A DNA stretch of 64,000 nt from Antrihabitans auranticaus (lineage in GTDB: Bacteria; Actinomycetota; Actinomycetes; Mycobacteriales; Mycobacteriaceae). Position 1 is the stretch's first letter. Each line of letters opens with the position of its first letter. The translations under genes were made by a program, and so were the position numbers. The DNA lies in the NCBI RefSeq assembly GCF_016481275.1, contig NZ_JAEMNW010000002.1, positions 558,001-622,000 on the forward strand. Direction: 5' to 3'. The notes beneath the pieces are model-generated. The model had not been told where the DNA came from and searched no databases. It saw only the letters and a program-made list of their open reading frames with translations. Positions 1-9,068 of the stretch are shown in pieces.

Positions 1-895
1 TTTCGACGCCGAACTGGTCTGCGAGATCACCATGCAGCCCATTCGGCGCCACAAAGTCGACGCCGCGATCCTGTTTTCCGACATTGTCGTGCCCCTGAAG
101 GCAGCCGGAATCGACCTGGACATCGTGGCCGGTGTCGGACCGGTGATCGCCAACCCGGTCCGCTCTGCTGCCGATGTGCAGGCGCTGCCGCGGTTGCTGC
201 CCGAGGAGGTCGGCGCCGTCTCGCGAGCGGTCGGGCTCTTGACCGCAGAGTTGGGCAGTACGCCGCTCATCGGTTTCGCCGGTGCGCCGTTCACTTTGGC
301 GTCCTACCTCATCGAAGGTGGCCCGAGCCGCAACCTCGAGCGCACCAAGGCGCTCATGCACGCCGACCCGCAGACGTGGAACGCGCTGCTGGGCAAGCTC
401 ACTGATATCACCATCGCATTCCTGCAGGCACAGATCGCCGCGGGCGTCGACGCGATTCAGCTCTTCGATTCGTGGGCGGGCACCCTGTCGCTGGCGAACT
501 ACCGCAAATTCGTCCTGCCGCACAGCGAGCGTGTACTTGCCGAGGTCGCCGATCTGGGAGTGCCGCGGTTCCACTTCGGGGTCGGCACCGGCGAACTGCT
601 CGGCGCGATGGGTGAAGCCGGTGCCGACGTCGTCGGTGTCGACTGGCGGATACCGCTCGACACGGCGGCACGACGCGTCGGCCCCGGAAAAGCGTTGCAG
701 GGCAACCTCGATCCCGCAGTCCTGTTCGCGGGGTCGGCATCGGTCGAGGCCGAGGTCCGGCGCATCGCGGCCGAAGCCGATCGCGCCCTCGAACTCGGCG
801 CAACCGGCCACGTCTTCAACCTGGGCCACGGCGTTCTGCCCAGTACAGATCCAGATGTCCTCACCGCCGTTGTGGAGCTGGTGCACTCGCTGTGA
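1..895 (+). CDS. hemE: Uroporphyrinogen decarboxylase HemE, 5'-truncated by window edge
   Basis: Decarboxylates the four acetate side chains of uroporphyrinogen III to give coproporphyrinogen III in the cytosol. The reading frame is open from base 2, and the residues before the first ATG (32) already fit the family, so the start lies upstream of the window. Visible UroD signatures include ILFSDI near the N-terminus of the visible part, [24 protein letters not shown] and the late GNLDP segment; about 298 residues are present of a usual 350. Its stop overlaps the GTG start of the next gene by four bases (GTGA), so the two are translationally coupled. Start of a hemE-hemY-hemQ operon. Confidence 0.95.
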   Translation, partial: FDAELVCEITMQPIRRHKVDAAILFSDIVVPLKAAGIDLDIVAGVGPVIANPVRSAADVQALPRLLPEEVGAVSRAVGLLTAELGSTPLIGFAGAPFTLASYLIEGGPSRNLERTKALMHADPQTWNALLGKLTDITIAFLQAQIAAGVDAIQLFDSWAGTLSLANYRKFVLPHSERVLAEVADLGVPRFHFGVGTGELLGAMGEAGADVVGVDWRIPLDTAARRVGPGKALQGNLDPAVLFAGSASVEAEVRRIAAEADRALELGATGHVFNLGHGVLPSTDPDVLTAVVELVHSL

Positions 896-2196
896 GGTTC
901 GCTGTCGTCGGCGGGGGCATCTCGGGACTCGTTGCCGCCTATCGGCTGCGACAGCGTTTCGCTGACGCCGAGATCACGATCCTCGAAGCGTCCGACCGGG
1001 TCGGCGGCAAGCTGTGGACCGTTCCGCTGGCGGGCGGCGACATCGACATCGGGGCAGAGGCTTTTGTCGGGCGCCGTCCGGAGGTCCCTGCGCTGCTGAC
1101 CGAACTCGGTCTGGCCGAACAGTTGGTGCATCCCTCGGGTGCACGCCCACTCGTCTGGGCCGGCGGGGAGCTGCATCCTTTGCCCGCCGGAACGTTGATG
1201 GGGATACCAGCCGACGCAGACTCGGTCGCAGGACTCGTCGACGAATCGACTCGAGCGCGAGTCGCCGCCGAACCGTCCGTACCCCTGGAATGGGACCGGA
1301 CCGCCGATATCGACGTCGGCTCGCTTGTTGCCGACCGGTTCGGCGAGCAGGTCGTCAGGAGGTCCGTCGATCCGCTGCTCGGCGGCGTGTATGCGGGCCT
1401 GTCGAGTTCGATAGGCGTCCGCGCCGCGCTTCCGACGCTGGCCGCCGCACTCGACAACGGCGCGGCAAGTCTTACTGCTGCGGTCCGGCAGGCGTTGCCG
1501 CCGCCCTCTACGGCACCGGTTTTCGGCGGCATCCGCGACGGGTACGGGGTGTTGCTGGACGCACTTGTCCGAGCGGCCCGCGCGGACGTCCGGCTCGATT
1601 CACCGGTGACCGACATGTCAGCCGTCAGCGGGTTCGACGGCGTAATTCTTGCGCTGCCCGCGTGGGCACTCGCGACGCTTTTGCCGGACCTGGCGCCCGA
1701 GACCGCAGCTATCGAACACTCGACAAGCGCACTGGTCGCGCTCGCGCTGCCCCCGGACACGGCGCTCCCCGGCAATTCGGGGATTCTCGTCGCAAGCGGA
1801 GAGTCATTGCGCGCCAAGGCCTTCACCTTGTCCAGCCGGAAGTGGCCGCACCTCGCCCGACGTCAGGTGCTGATCGTGCGAGCGTCCTTCGGGCGAGCGG
1901 GCGAGAACATGGACCACTGGACAGAGCGAGATCTCATCGATGCCGCGCGTGCGGACCTCGAGAGGGTCACCGGCACGTCGATCGAACCCGTGGACGCCAC
2001 GGTCGCGCTGTGGCGCAACGGTTTGCCGCAATACGGTCCGGGCCATCTGGACCGTGTCGCCGCGATCGAGGCAGCGGTGGCCGAGCTGCCCGGCATCGAA
2101 GTCGCCGGTGCCTACCTGGGCGGTGTCGGAGTTCCGGCGTGTGTCGCATCAGGCACGGCTGCCGCGGCACGGCTCGCGACCGAAGTGGCACGATAG
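892..2196 (+). CDS. hemY: Coproporphyrinogen/protoporphyrinogen oxidase (HemY/CgoX)
   Basis: FAD-dependent oxidase of 434 residues. The N-terminus has the dinucleotide-binding motif ([15 protein letters not shown]), followed by EASDRVGGK; the C-terminus carries the second FAD motif ([16 protein letters not shown]). Placement between hemE and hemQ implies that it oxidises coproporphyrinogen III to coproporphyrin III, as in the Gram-positive coproporphyrin-dependent pathway, rather than protoporphyrinogen; this substrate assignment is inference from context. The GTG start at 892 overlaps the hemE stop. Equivalent to M. tuberculosis Rv2677c by position and family. Confidence 0.93.
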   Translation: MRFAVVGGGISGLVAAYRLRQRFADAEITILEASDRVGGKLWTVPLAGGDIDIGAEAFVGRRPEVPALLTELGLAEQLVHPSGARPLVWAGGELHPLPAGTLMGIPADADSVAGLVDESTRARVAAEPSVPLEWDRTADIDVGSLVADRFGEQVVRRSVDPLLGGVYAGLSSSIGVRAALPTLAAALDNGAASLTAAVRQALPPPSTAPVFGGIRDGYGVLLDALVRAARADVRLDSPVTDMSAVSGFDGVILALPAWALATLLPDLAPETAAIEHSTSALVALALPPDTALPGNSGILVASGESLRAKAFTLSSRKWPHLARRQVLIVRASFGRAGENMDHWTERDLIDAARADLERVTGTSIEPVDATVALWRNGLPQYGPGHLDRVAAIEAAVAELPGIEVAGAYLGGVGVPACVASGTAAAARLATEVAR

Positions 2197-2200
2197 CGGT

Positions 2201-2896
2201 ATGGCACGCCTCGATTATCAAGCGCTCAATTCGACCATCCGCTACCTGATGTTCTCCGTTTTCCAGGTACAGCCCGGCGTGCTGGGTGACGACCGCGAGG
2301 AAGCGATCAAGCAGGCACGCGTCTTCTTCGAGGGACTGGCCGACAAGGGCGTCGTGCTGCGCGGAATCTACGACGTCGCTGGGCTGCGCGCGGACGCCGA
2401 CTTCATGCTCTGGACTCACGCCGAGAACGTCGAAGAGTTGCAGGCCGCGTACGCCGACTTCCGCCGGACCACGCTGCTCGGCAAAGCCAGCGCGCCGGTT
2501 TGGAGCAATGTCGCGATCCACCGCCCAGCCGAGTTCAACAAGAGTCACATCCCCGCGTTCCTTGCCGGCGAAGAGGCTGGCAACTACATCTGTGTGTACC
2601 CGTTCGTCCGTTCCTACGAGTGGTACCTGCTGCCCGACGAGGAACGGCGCAAGATGCTCGCCGACCACGGCAAGGCCGCCCGCACGTATCCCGATGTCCG
2701 CGCCAACACGGTGAGTTCCTTCGCGCTCGGGGACTACGAGTGGGTCCTCGCATTCGAGGCGCAGGAACTGCACCGCATCGTCGACCTCATGCGAGACCTG
2801 CGCGCGACCGAGGCTAGGCTGCACGTGCGCGAGGAGATTCCGTTCTTCACCGGCCCCCGCGTGGACGTCGAGAAGCTCATCGCATCGCTGCCGTAG
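2201..2896 (+). CDS. hemQ: Coproheme decarboxylase HemQ (ChdC)
   Basis: Chlorite-dismutase-fold enzyme that decarboxylates iron-coproporphyrin III to haem b using peroxide, the last step of the coproporphyrin-dependent route. The protein is 231 residues, the family length. It starts [21 protein letters not shown]; the proximal haem ligand is the His in MLADHGK (about residue 156), and the SYEWY segment (139-142) holds tyrosines where the catalytic radical Tyr is expected. The ATG at 2201 was chosen because it is four bases after the hemY stop and matches the family N-terminus; an in-frame extension to 1940 lies inside hemY. Confidence 0.95.
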   Translation: MARLDYQALNSTIRYLMFSVFQVQPGVLGDDREEAIKQARVFFEGLADKGVVLRGIYDVAGLRADADFMLWTHAENVEELQAAYADFRRTTLLGKASAPVWSNVAIHRPAEFNKSHIPAFLAGEEAGNYICVYPFVRSYEWYLLPDEERRKMLADHGKAARTYPDVRANTVSSFALGDYEWVLAFEAQELHRIVDLMRDLRATEARLHVREEIPFFTGPRVDVEKLIASLP

Positions 2897-2898
2897 GC

Positions 2899-3093
2899 CT
2901 ACCGGGTTGCGCGGAGGAGCAATCCTACGATTGCGCTGCCGAGTTCGAAGAGGTCGCCCGCGTCGGCGACATCGTCCAGTGTGGCGCTCAACCGGCGGCG
3001 CCGACTGCGCAGGAAGAGAGCGCGAACGGTCATCGCGATGATGGCGGCGGCCAGCAGTGTCGCGATAGCGACAAAAACGAGTGGTTGGTCCAT
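2899..3093 (-). CDS. Small single-pass membrane protein, unknown function
   Basis: A 64-residue protein with one hydrophobic helix (about residues 4-27, VFVAIATLLAAAIIAM then VRALFL), a basic stop-transfer stretch (RSRRRR) and a soluble tail of about 30 residues. Topology is therefore probably N-out, C-in. It converges on hemQ, with only two bases between the stop codons, and lies downstream of msrB on the same strand with a 110-base gap. No family was recognised. The reading frame has normal high-GC composition, so it is probably genuine. Confidence 0.6.
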   Translation of the reverse strand: MDQPLVFVAIATLLAAAIIAMTVRALFLRSRRRRLSATLDDVADAGDLFELGSAIVGLLLRATR

Positions 3094-3137
3094 GGTTGTC
3101 TCCGCGGTCAGCCCAGCGAACTGCTGGTGCCTCCCAG

Positions 3138-3149
3138 GGTCCTAGGACC
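3138..3149. promoter_or_regulatory. Perfect 12-bp palindrome upstream of the small membrane protein
   Basis: GGTCCTAGGACC is a perfect 12-bp inverted repeat in the gap between msrB and the small membrane gene, 45 bases before the latter's start. It could be an operator; no regulator can be named and a chance occurrence is possible. Confidence 0.25.
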
Positions 3150-3203
3150 GACTACTCGCCAGAAGCACCCCTAGGTGGAAAATCCGTGCCCTTGACAGTG
3201 CTG

Positions 3204-3629
3204 TCAGTCGGTGCCTGCAGGCTTCAACTTCAGAGAGATGGAGTTGATGCAGTACCGCTGATCCGTCGGCGTCGGGTACCCCTCACCCTCGAAAACGTGG
3301 CCGAGGTGGCTGTGGCAGTTGGCGCACAACACCTCGACTCGTCGCATGCCGAGCGACCGATCCTCGTTGAGAATGACCGCGTCGGAGTCCTTCGGATCGA
3401 AGAACGACGGCCAGCCGCAATGCGATTCGAACTTTTCGTTACTCGTGAAGAGTTCCGCACCGCATGCACGGCAGGCGTAGACGCCGTCGGTCTTGGTGTC
3501 GGTGTATTCGCCGGTGAACGGCCTTTCCGTACCGGCAAGGCGGAGCACCTTGAACTCGGCAGGCGTCAGGCGGACGCGCCACTCGTCGTCGGTCAGCGAA
3601 ACAGGGGGCTTGGATTCGGTAGAACTCAT
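3204..3629 (-). CDS. msrB: Peptide methionine (R)-S-oxide reductase MsrB
   Basis: Reduces methionine-R-sulfoxide in proteins, probably in the cytoplasm since no signal peptide is visible. The 141-residue protein has the full SelR/MsrB domain: two zinc CxxC pairs (CRAC and CANC), the HCGWPSF substrate motif, HLGHVF, and the catalytic cysteine in RYCINS near the C-terminus. It follows aftC with 25 bases between them, as the last gene of a minus-strand run ribD-like, TAP-like hydrolase, aftC, msrB. Matches Rv2674 in family and neighbourhood. Confidence 0.95.
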   Translation of the reverse strand: MSSTESKPPVSLTDDEWRVRLTPAEFKVLRLAGTERPFTGEYTDTKTDGVYACRACGAELFTSNEKFESHCGWPSFFDPKDSDAVILNEDRSLGMRRVEVLCANCHSHLGHVFEGEGYPTPTDQRYCINSISLKLKPAGTD

Positions 3630-3654
3630 GCCTCCACGCTAATAGGTTTGCGGC

Positions 3655-4950
3655 CTACGTTTCTGACATCTCTGTGACAGGTTGTTTCGAAAGCACGGGC
3701 GTGGGTTCGGCAGGCGCCTTCTTCGGGAGGAGAAACGACGGTTCGATTCCGCCTGCGAGGCGACCTTCCCTGCGCGCTGCAAGGTAGCGGTCGGACAGCA
3801 CAGCGAAGACGACGATGAGCAGCAAGCTCCACCCGAGGGTCGTCTTCATGTACTCGGCCAGTCGTCCCGCGGCGGGGAACCGGGTCGAGAGCCAGCTGTC
3901 GTAGGACATGAACCCGTAGATCGCGAACCACGCCGGCCAGTTCCGCAGCACCGAGTTCTTCATGACGACCGTCATCAGAAGCGGGAAGAGCATCATCGAG
4001 TAGTACATCTGGCCGAGCGACGTCAACAGGAAGGACGCCGTCAGCAACACACCGGACGAGGTCGCGACGAAGAACAATTCGTCTTCGCGGCAGTAGCGAT
4101 ACAGCAACCACAGGGACACGGCGACCATTCCGCCGAACAGCAATCGGATCGCCCAGGTGACACCCGTCGGGAGCCCGTAGTACTCGCCGTTGCCGACGAT
4201 CGCGCTGTTGAAATAGTCGCGTGATTCGACGAGGTAGGGGAGCGTGTGCTTGACGAAGTCGATCGCGTCGACCGACAGTGGCCAGGCCAGCGCCGTGAGG
4301 ACAAGCGGCACACCGATCGCGGTGATGAACACCTTCCACTGCCCGCGCAGGAGTGGAATCAGAAGTAGCGGCGCCAGAATCGGTTTGACCGCGAACGTCA
4401 GACCCATCGCGGCACCGGCCCAGAGGTCTTTTCGCTTGAGCAGCAAGGAGATGAAGGCGACCTCGGCGAGCAGCACACAGCCGTTGATATTGGTGAAGAT
4501 GAGCGTATTGGTGACCGTCTCCGACGCGAACATCGCGAGCAGCAATATCGGTGCAGCGATCGATTCGAGCGACAGCTTGAAAAGCTTGAGCAGGAGGTAC
4601 CAGGCGACGATGATCGCGATCGCATTGACCGAAATGAATAGCCACCGCGACTTCTCCGGATCGATCACCGCGATCGGTGAGATCAGCAGGGTGCCGCTGG
4701 GCGGATATAGGTAGTGCGGGTCGACCGAGTCGTAGTTGGCACCGTAGACGGCTTCATGGTTGAGGAACCGCAGTGCGGCGTCGTAGACGGGTTTGAAGTC
4801 GTCGGTGATATTCCCGTTGATGGCCTTCACGAACACGCGGTGCAGCACGGTCAGGATGGCAATCGGCCAGATCGCGAACTTGATCGCGTCCGCCGTAGAA
4901 CGTGCAGTGCGCGGCTCGAGCTGTCTTAGGAACACTGGGGAACGGTACAC
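3655..4950 (-). CDS. aftC: GT87 arabinofuranosyltransferase, AftC-like
   Basis: Polytopic membrane glycosyltransferase of 431 residues with about ten hydrophobic helices. The first loop carries the ITDDF acidic motif (around residues 50-54) where GT-C enzymes place their catalytic aspartate, followed by VYDAALRFLNHEAVYG. In mycobacteria AftC adds alpha-1,3 branch arabinofuranose from decaprenyl-phospho-arabinose to arabinogalactan and lipoarabinomannan on the periplasmic side. The name rests on the GT87 architecture plus neighbours that match Rv2671-Rv2674; the exact linkage cannot be read from sequence. Presence implies an arabinogalactan-containing cell wall. Confidence 0.8.
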   Translation of the reverse strand: MYRSPVFLRQLEPRTARSTADAIKFAIWPIAILTVLHRVFVKAINGNITDDFKPVYDAALRFLNHEAVYGANYDSVDPHYLYPPSGTLLISPIAVIDPEKSRWLFISVNAIAIIVAWYLLLKLFKLSLESIAAPILLLAMFASETVTNTLIFTNINGCVLLAEVAFISLLLKRKDLWAGAAMGLTFAVKPILAPLLLIPLLRGQWKVFITAIGVPLVLTALAWPLSVDAIDFVKHTLPYLVESRDYFNSAIVGNGEYYGLPTGVTWAIRLLFGGMVAVSLWLLYRYCREDELFFVATSSGVLLTASFLLTSLGQMYYSMMLFPLLMTVVMKNSVLRNWPAWFAIYGFMSYDSWLSTRFPAAGRLAEYMKTTLGWSLLLIVVFAVLSDRYLAARREGRLAGGIEPSFLLPKKAPAEPTPVLSKQPVTEMSET

Positions 4951-5008
4951 CGATGGACCCCTGATTTGTGCGACGCCCCGCTGTGATCGGGTCGATCGGA
5001 CTCGGGTT

Positions 5009-6571
5009 TCAGGCCGGGCACACGGTTCCGTTCTCGGGCAATTCGCCGGTATCCAGGTACTTCACGATCGCGGTCTGAGCGCAGCCGGAGTGAGCGAAAA
5101 CGGGATGGCCCCAGCCCTGCCAGGTGATGGCGGACGCCTTGCCGCCCGCGTTTCCGATGGCTCCTGTGATGGGCCCGAGGCCGGCATCGCCGACCACAGG
5201 ATCGGCCGCTGTGCTGAGCGCTAGGACCGGGATTTTCAAGTCGGTCGGCGGATTGGTTCCCGAGCCGACAGGCCAGGCCGAGCAGACGAGCAGTGACGTC
5301 GCACCTTCGACGCCGAAGACCGGATAGGTCTGTGCCCACTCGGTCTGCAGATTGCGGACCTGCGGAGGCGTCGGCCACTGCAGGGTGTCGCTGCACCGGT
5401 TGATGAACTGACCATCGCTCCCGGTCGTCGCTTCTTCCCGCAGCACGATTGCGTTCAACTGGGTGAGGTCGCCGCGGCCGGCGGTCGCCAGCGCGTCGGC
5501 GAGCACCGCCACACGGCTCGGCTGGTCGCTGCGCGGCGAGCCGAGGAAGCCCGCGATCGCTGTCAGCAGCGAGTTGGCCGACACCCCGGGTAGCTCGCCG
5601 CGGCGGGCTTTCCCGACGAGATCGGCGACGGCGGCTCGCGGGTCGGGTCCCAGCGAGCACTGCAGGCCGACGCATCGGGTCGCGAACGCGGTCAAGGCGG
5701 CCTCTGCGCCCTGCAGCCGATTCGCAGCGAGAGTCTGCCCGTCGAGCCCGAGGCCCTCCGGGCCGTCGAGGATCAGGCGACCGACCTGCGCCGGATACTT
5801 CGCCGCGTAGTTGAGCGCGACTCTGGCGCCGTTTCCGGTGCCGAGTAGGGCGAGACTGTCGACCTGCCAGATGAGGCGCAGCTGCTCGATGTCATCGGCC
5901 GCGTGGGCGGTGTCGAACGCGAGCTCCTGCGGTTGCAGGAAGTCTTTGCACGCGATTGTCGCCGCTTCGCTGAGTTCCGCGACACGGTCGGCCGCGTCAC
6001 CCTCCCCGGTAGAGAACTGGCCGAGGTCGGCCAGACCACGCCGCGTGTCCGCGGCCATGCATTCGATCGGCTGTGAATTTCCGATGCCGCGCCGGTCGAC
6101 GGCGACGATCGGCCGCGTGGGCAGAATCGCGCTGCCCGGACCGGTCGCCAGAGCCGCGAGCGTGCCCGACGACGAGCGGTCCGACCCTGACGTCAGTACG
6201 AGAGGCAGTGCGTCCGTCGGGGTCTGCGGAAGCCGTGCGCGTAAGGCACCGACGGTGAAGGTGCCGTAGATGTTCCCGGCCGCGTCGATCGGTGCGGAGA
6301 ACTCACCGCAGTCGAAGACGAGGCCGGGCGGTCCCGGGGCCAGGCCGAAGAGGTTGATCATCGCGCCCGTGCACTCACGCCAGTCGATGTCGCCCTTGGG
6401 TGCCTGCAGTTGCGGGATCTGGTCTTCGGGCTTGGTCGTGGTGGGTTCGCCGCGCCCGCCGTGGTGTTCGACCTCGACAGCGACGTTCGGCCGGTCGGAC
6501 GGTCCGCCGCTGCACGAGCAGCAGACAGCGACGACGATTCCCAAGATTGCCGCCAGGCGAGTCGAGCGCAT
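5009..6571 (-). CDS. Exported TAP-like alpha/beta-hydrolase fold protein lacking the nucleophile serine
   Basis: A 520-residue protein with an N-terminal hydrophobic signal ending in a Cys-rich stretch (VAVCCSCSGG) that may be a lipobox. The body follows the tripeptidyl-aminopeptidase/Hip1-type fold: VAVDRRGIGNS oxyanion region, nucleophile elbow, lid, and a C-terminal TAP domain with the acid loop (TAADPVVGD) and base loop (GWGHPVF). The elbow reads LLGTGNGARVA, so the residue where the catalytic Ser normally sits is Gly. It occupies the position of Rv2672 (annotated as a possible secreted protease). Start 6571 is 19 bases after the RibD-like stop. Either a pseudo-enzyme or a divergent catalytic arrangement. 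Confidence 0.8.
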   Translation of the reverse strand: MRSTRLAAILGIVVAVCCSCSGGPSDRPNVAVEVEHHGGRGEPTTTKPEDQIPQLQAPKGDIDWRECTGAMINLFGLAPGPPGLVFDCGEFSAPIDAAGNIYGTFTVGALRARLPQTPTDALPLVLTSGSDRSSSGTLAALATGPGSAILPTRPIVAVDRRGIGNSQPIECMAADTRRGLADLGQFSTGEGDAADRVAELSEAATIACKDFLQPQELAFDTAHAADDIEQLRLIWQVDSLALLGTGNGARVALNYAAKYPAQVGRLILDGPEGLGLDGQTLAANRLQGAEAALTAFATRCVGLQCSLGPDPRAAVADLVGKARRGELPGVSANSLLTAIAGFLGSPRSDQPSRVAVLADALATAGRGDLTQLNAIVLREEATTGSDGQFINRCSDTLQWPTPPQVRNLQTEWAQTYPVFGVEGATSLLVCSAWPVGSGTNPPTDLKIPVLALSTAADPVVGDAGLGPITGAIGNAGGKASAITWQGWGHPVFAHSGCAQTAIVKYLDTGELPENGTVCPA

Positions 6572-6590
6572 GAAGGACAGCCTGCCAGGT

Positions 6591-7343
6591 TTATCGGCGG
6601 GGGCGCGCGGACACCCAGCGCGTGAGTAGCGTCCCGTCGTCGTCGGCGAGCACGTGAGCGCGTGCCATGGGGTACGTACTCGCGTTCGGCGAGACCGCGA
6701 TTCGCCCGGCGCTACCCCCGATGAGCAGCGGAGACACCGTCAGGCATAGTTCGTCGACCGCCTCGTCCGCAATCAATTGCCCGAAGAGTGTCGGACCGCC
6801 TTCGCACAGCACGCGGCGCAACCCGAGGTCGTCCAGGGTCTCGACGATCGCGTCGGTACCGACGGTGTCCGCACCGAGTTCGAGCACGGTGGCACCTGCG
6901 TCTGCGAGGCGACGTTTGTTGTCGGCGTCGGCGTTCGACGTCGTGAGAACCAGTGGCGGCACACTGGTGTCGGTCAGCAGCCGCGAGGCCGGATCGATCT
7001 TGGCGCTCGCCGAAACGACGGCGATCGGCGGCACTGCGGCGAGCCCATGGGCCAGGCGCCACTCCCGGCGCGTTTCGTTGGTCCGTGCGCCGCCGTAGTC
7101 CTCGGTGCGCGCGGTGCCGGCTCCGACGAGCACGACGTCTGTCAGTTCGCGCAGCACTCCGAACACGCGCTTGTCAGCTGGTGTGCCGAGCCCGCCCGAC
7201 GAGCCCTCGACTGTCCGTGCACCGTCGAGGCTCGATACGAAGTTGATCCGGAGCCACGGCGATCTGAGGTCTTCGGGGTACGCGTACCGGTCACGCAACT
7301 CGTCGACGTCGGAAATGTTCGGCATTGTCACCGGGTTCGCCAT
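6591..7343 (-). CDS. RibD C-terminal-type pyrimidine reductase
   Basis: A 250-residue dihydrofolate-reductase-fold protein with only the reductase half of RibD. It shows the characteristic NFVSSLDGARTV substrate segment near residue 35, the GAGTARTEDYG nucleotide site, and the LCEGGPTLFGQL motif near 185. Family members reduce 5-amino-6-ribosylaminouracil phosphate with NADPH in riboflavin synthesis, but stand-alone actinobacterial copies such as Rv2671 may act on dihydrofolate-like substrates; the role here is therefore open. First gene of the minus-strand run that continues into the TAP-like hydrolase and aftC; divergent from the AFG1-type ATPase gene. Confidence 0.85.
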   Translation of the reverse strand: MANPVTMPNISDVDELRDRYAYPEDLRSPWLRINFVSSLDGARTVEGSSGGLGTPADKRVFGVLRELTDVVLVGAGTARTEDYGGARTNETRREWRLAHGLAAVPPIAVVSASAKIDPASRLLTDTSVPPLVLTTSNADADNKRRLADAGATVLELGADTVGTDAIVETLDDLGLRRVLCEGGPTLFGQLIADEAVDELCLTVSPLLIGGSAGRIAVSPNASTYPMARAHVLADDDGTLLTRWVSARPRR

Positions 7344-7404
7344 CCTGTGAGGTGGGTCGCAATATCGTTATGCTGCACGTGTCCCATATGAGCACGTCGT
7401 TAGG

Positions 7405-8430
7405 GTGGCGCGCATGCCCGAACGTCTTGTCGATCGCAGCCCCGTCGTGCCGGCCGACCAGTTGGTCGCACAGATGGTGCCGCCTCCCATGTTCGACGAG
7501 GTCAGCTTTGCCTCCTACATCCCGGATCCGAACCAGCCGAGTCAAGCGCAGGCCGTGAGCAAGGCCGCGGACTTCGCTGCGAAGGTCGCGAAGATCCGGT
7601 CGGGCGGAAAGCGCGGACTCTTCGGCAAGAAGACCGCGCCCGTGGGTATCGGCCTCTACCTCGACGGTGGTTTCGGCGTCGGAAAGACGCACTTGCTCGC
7701 GTCGATCTTCCACAGCGCACCGGGACCGAAATCGTTCGGCACCTTCGTCGAACTGACGCATGTGGTCGGCGCCCTCGGTTTCACCAAGGCGGTCGAAGAG
7801 CTTTCGGCAAACAGTGTGCTGTGCATCGACGAGTTCGAGCTCGATGACCCTGGCGACACGATGCTGGTCTCGCGCTTGCTGTCGGAACTGTCTGCACGCG
7901 GGGTCTCGATTGCGGCGACTTCGAATACTCTGCCCGGGCAATTGGGGGAGGGACGATTCGCGGCGCAGGATTTCATGCGAGAAATCAAGAAACTCGGTTC
8001 GATATTCGAGTCGATTCGTGTCGACGGTCCGGATTATCGGCACCGCGACCTACCGCCGGCACCGGATCCGTCGACAGCCGCCGCATTGGTCGAGCGTGCC
8101 GACGCAATTCCCGGCGCCACGCTCGACGACTTCGATGCCTTGTGCAAACACCTGAGCACGTTGCACCCGTCGCGCTACGGCAAGCTGGTGAAAGATGTCA
8201 AAGCGGTATTGATTCAGAATGTTCATCCGGTGGACGATCAAGCGGTCGCTTTGCGGTTCGTTGTTTTCGCGGACCGGTTGTACGACGCCAGTATTCCGGT
8301 TGCGTGCTCGGGTGCAAAGCTCGACCAAATCTTTACGCAGGAAATGCTGGACGGCGGCTATCGGAAGAAATATCTGCGCGCGACGTCACGGCTATTGGCG
8401 TTGTCGCGATTCCAGGCCGCGACGAATTGA
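7405..8430 (+). CDS. zapE: AFG1/ZapE family ATPase
   Basis: A 341-residue P-loop ATPase of the AFG1-like family. Walker A is GGFGVGKTH (about residues 90-98) and Walker B is VLCIDEFELDD (about 140-150); sensor-like SNTLPGQL follows. In E. coli ZapE modulates the divisome; the actinobacterial role is not established. GTG at 7405 is used as start; an in-frame ATG three codons later (7414) is equally possible. It occupies the Rv2670c position. Converges with the GNAT gene with two bases between the stops. Confidence 0.88.
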   Translation: MARMPERLVDRSPVVPADQLVAQMVPPPMFDEVSFASYIPDPNQPSQAQAVSKAADFAAKVAKIRSGGKRGLFGKKTAPVGIGLYLDGGFGVGKTHLLASIFHSAPGPKSFGTFVELTHVVGALGFTKAVEELSANSVLCIDEFELDDPGDTMLVSRLLSELSARGVSIAATSNTLPGQLGEGRFAAQDFMREIKKLGSIFESIRVDGPDYRHRDLPPAPDPSTAAALVERADAIPGATLDDFDALCKHLSTLHPSRYGKLVKDVKAVLIQNVHPVDDQAVALRFVVFADRLYDASIPVACSGAKLDQIFTQEMLDGGYRKKYLRATSRLLALSRFQAATN

Positions 8431-8432
8431 AT

Positions 8433-8966
8433 TCAGATACGACGTAGCATCACGAAATCGTGGTGCAATTGCGACCCGACTCGAAAAGTCTTTGTGCCGA
8501 CGGTATCGAAACCGTTCTTCGTGTAGAAGCGCTGCGCGCGCTGATTGTGCTGATTGACGCCCAGCCACACCCCCGCGTGGCCGAGTGATTTGGCGTAGTC
8601 GATCGCGGCGTCCATCAATGCGGTCGATACGCCCGTACCGTGCTCGCCCGGCAGCACATACATCTTGCTGATTTCGAGTGCTGGCGCGATGCTGATCAGC
8701 CGCGCAACACCGGGATCTTCGGGTGGGCTGTCGAGGACCATTGCATAGCCGACTATTTTGCCGCCCTTGGTGGCCTTGAGGACCGTCCTGGCAGGGTCGG
8801 AGAGGTAGTCGCCGAATGCCTCGAACGACAGAACTTCGTCTATGAAGACTTCGATATCTTCTGGAGATGCGTCTGGCGGGCACGCAAGCGGAAACGTTGC
8901 TGCGGCCACATCGCTCAGAGCTTCTGCATCCCACAGTCCGGCCCGGCTGACGTCGACGGCGACCAT
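8433..8966 (-). CDS. GNAT family N-acetyltransferase
   Basis: A protein of about 177 residues with the GNAT acetyl-CoA fold: the beta4 segment MYVLPGEHGTGVSTALMDAAI contains the Q/R-x-x-G-x-G/A pyrophosphate-binding loop in the form EHGTGVS, followed by GHAGVWLGVNQHNQRAQRFYTKNGF, the usual motif B. Substrate unknown. The upstream AGGA sits eight bases before the ATG at 8966; a second ATG two codons earlier (8972) is possible. Corresponds to Rv2669 in family and position, completing the conserved block. Confidence 0.85.
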   Translation of the reverse strand: MVAVDVSRAGLWDAEALSDVAAATFPLACPPDASPEDIEVFIDEVLSFEAFGDYLSDPARTVLKATKGGKIVGYAMVLDSPPEDPGVARLISIAPALEISKMYVLPGEHGTGVSTALMDAAIDYAKSLGHAGVWLGVNQHNQRAQRFYTKNGFDTVGTKTFRVGSQLHHDFVMLRRI

Positions 8967-9068
8967 GATCATGATCCTAGTAGAACATGTTCGCGTTCCG
9001 ATACGTGGTATCTACGCGTTTGCCAGGGGCCGCGTCTGGCGAGTGACAGCACGGCCCCTGGCGTACGG

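Noticed and set aside
3193-3206. TGACAGTGCTGTCA dyad near the end of msrB
   Set aside because: It overlaps the msrB stop codon and no plus-strand gene starts nearby; six-base arms are too short to call an operator here.
8983-8992. GAACATGTTC palindrome upstream of the GNAT gene, resembling a LexA/SOS box
   Set aside because: Actinobacterial and Bacillus-type SOS boxes need GAAC and GTTC separated by four bases; here the spacing is two, and a GNAT gene is not a typical SOS target.
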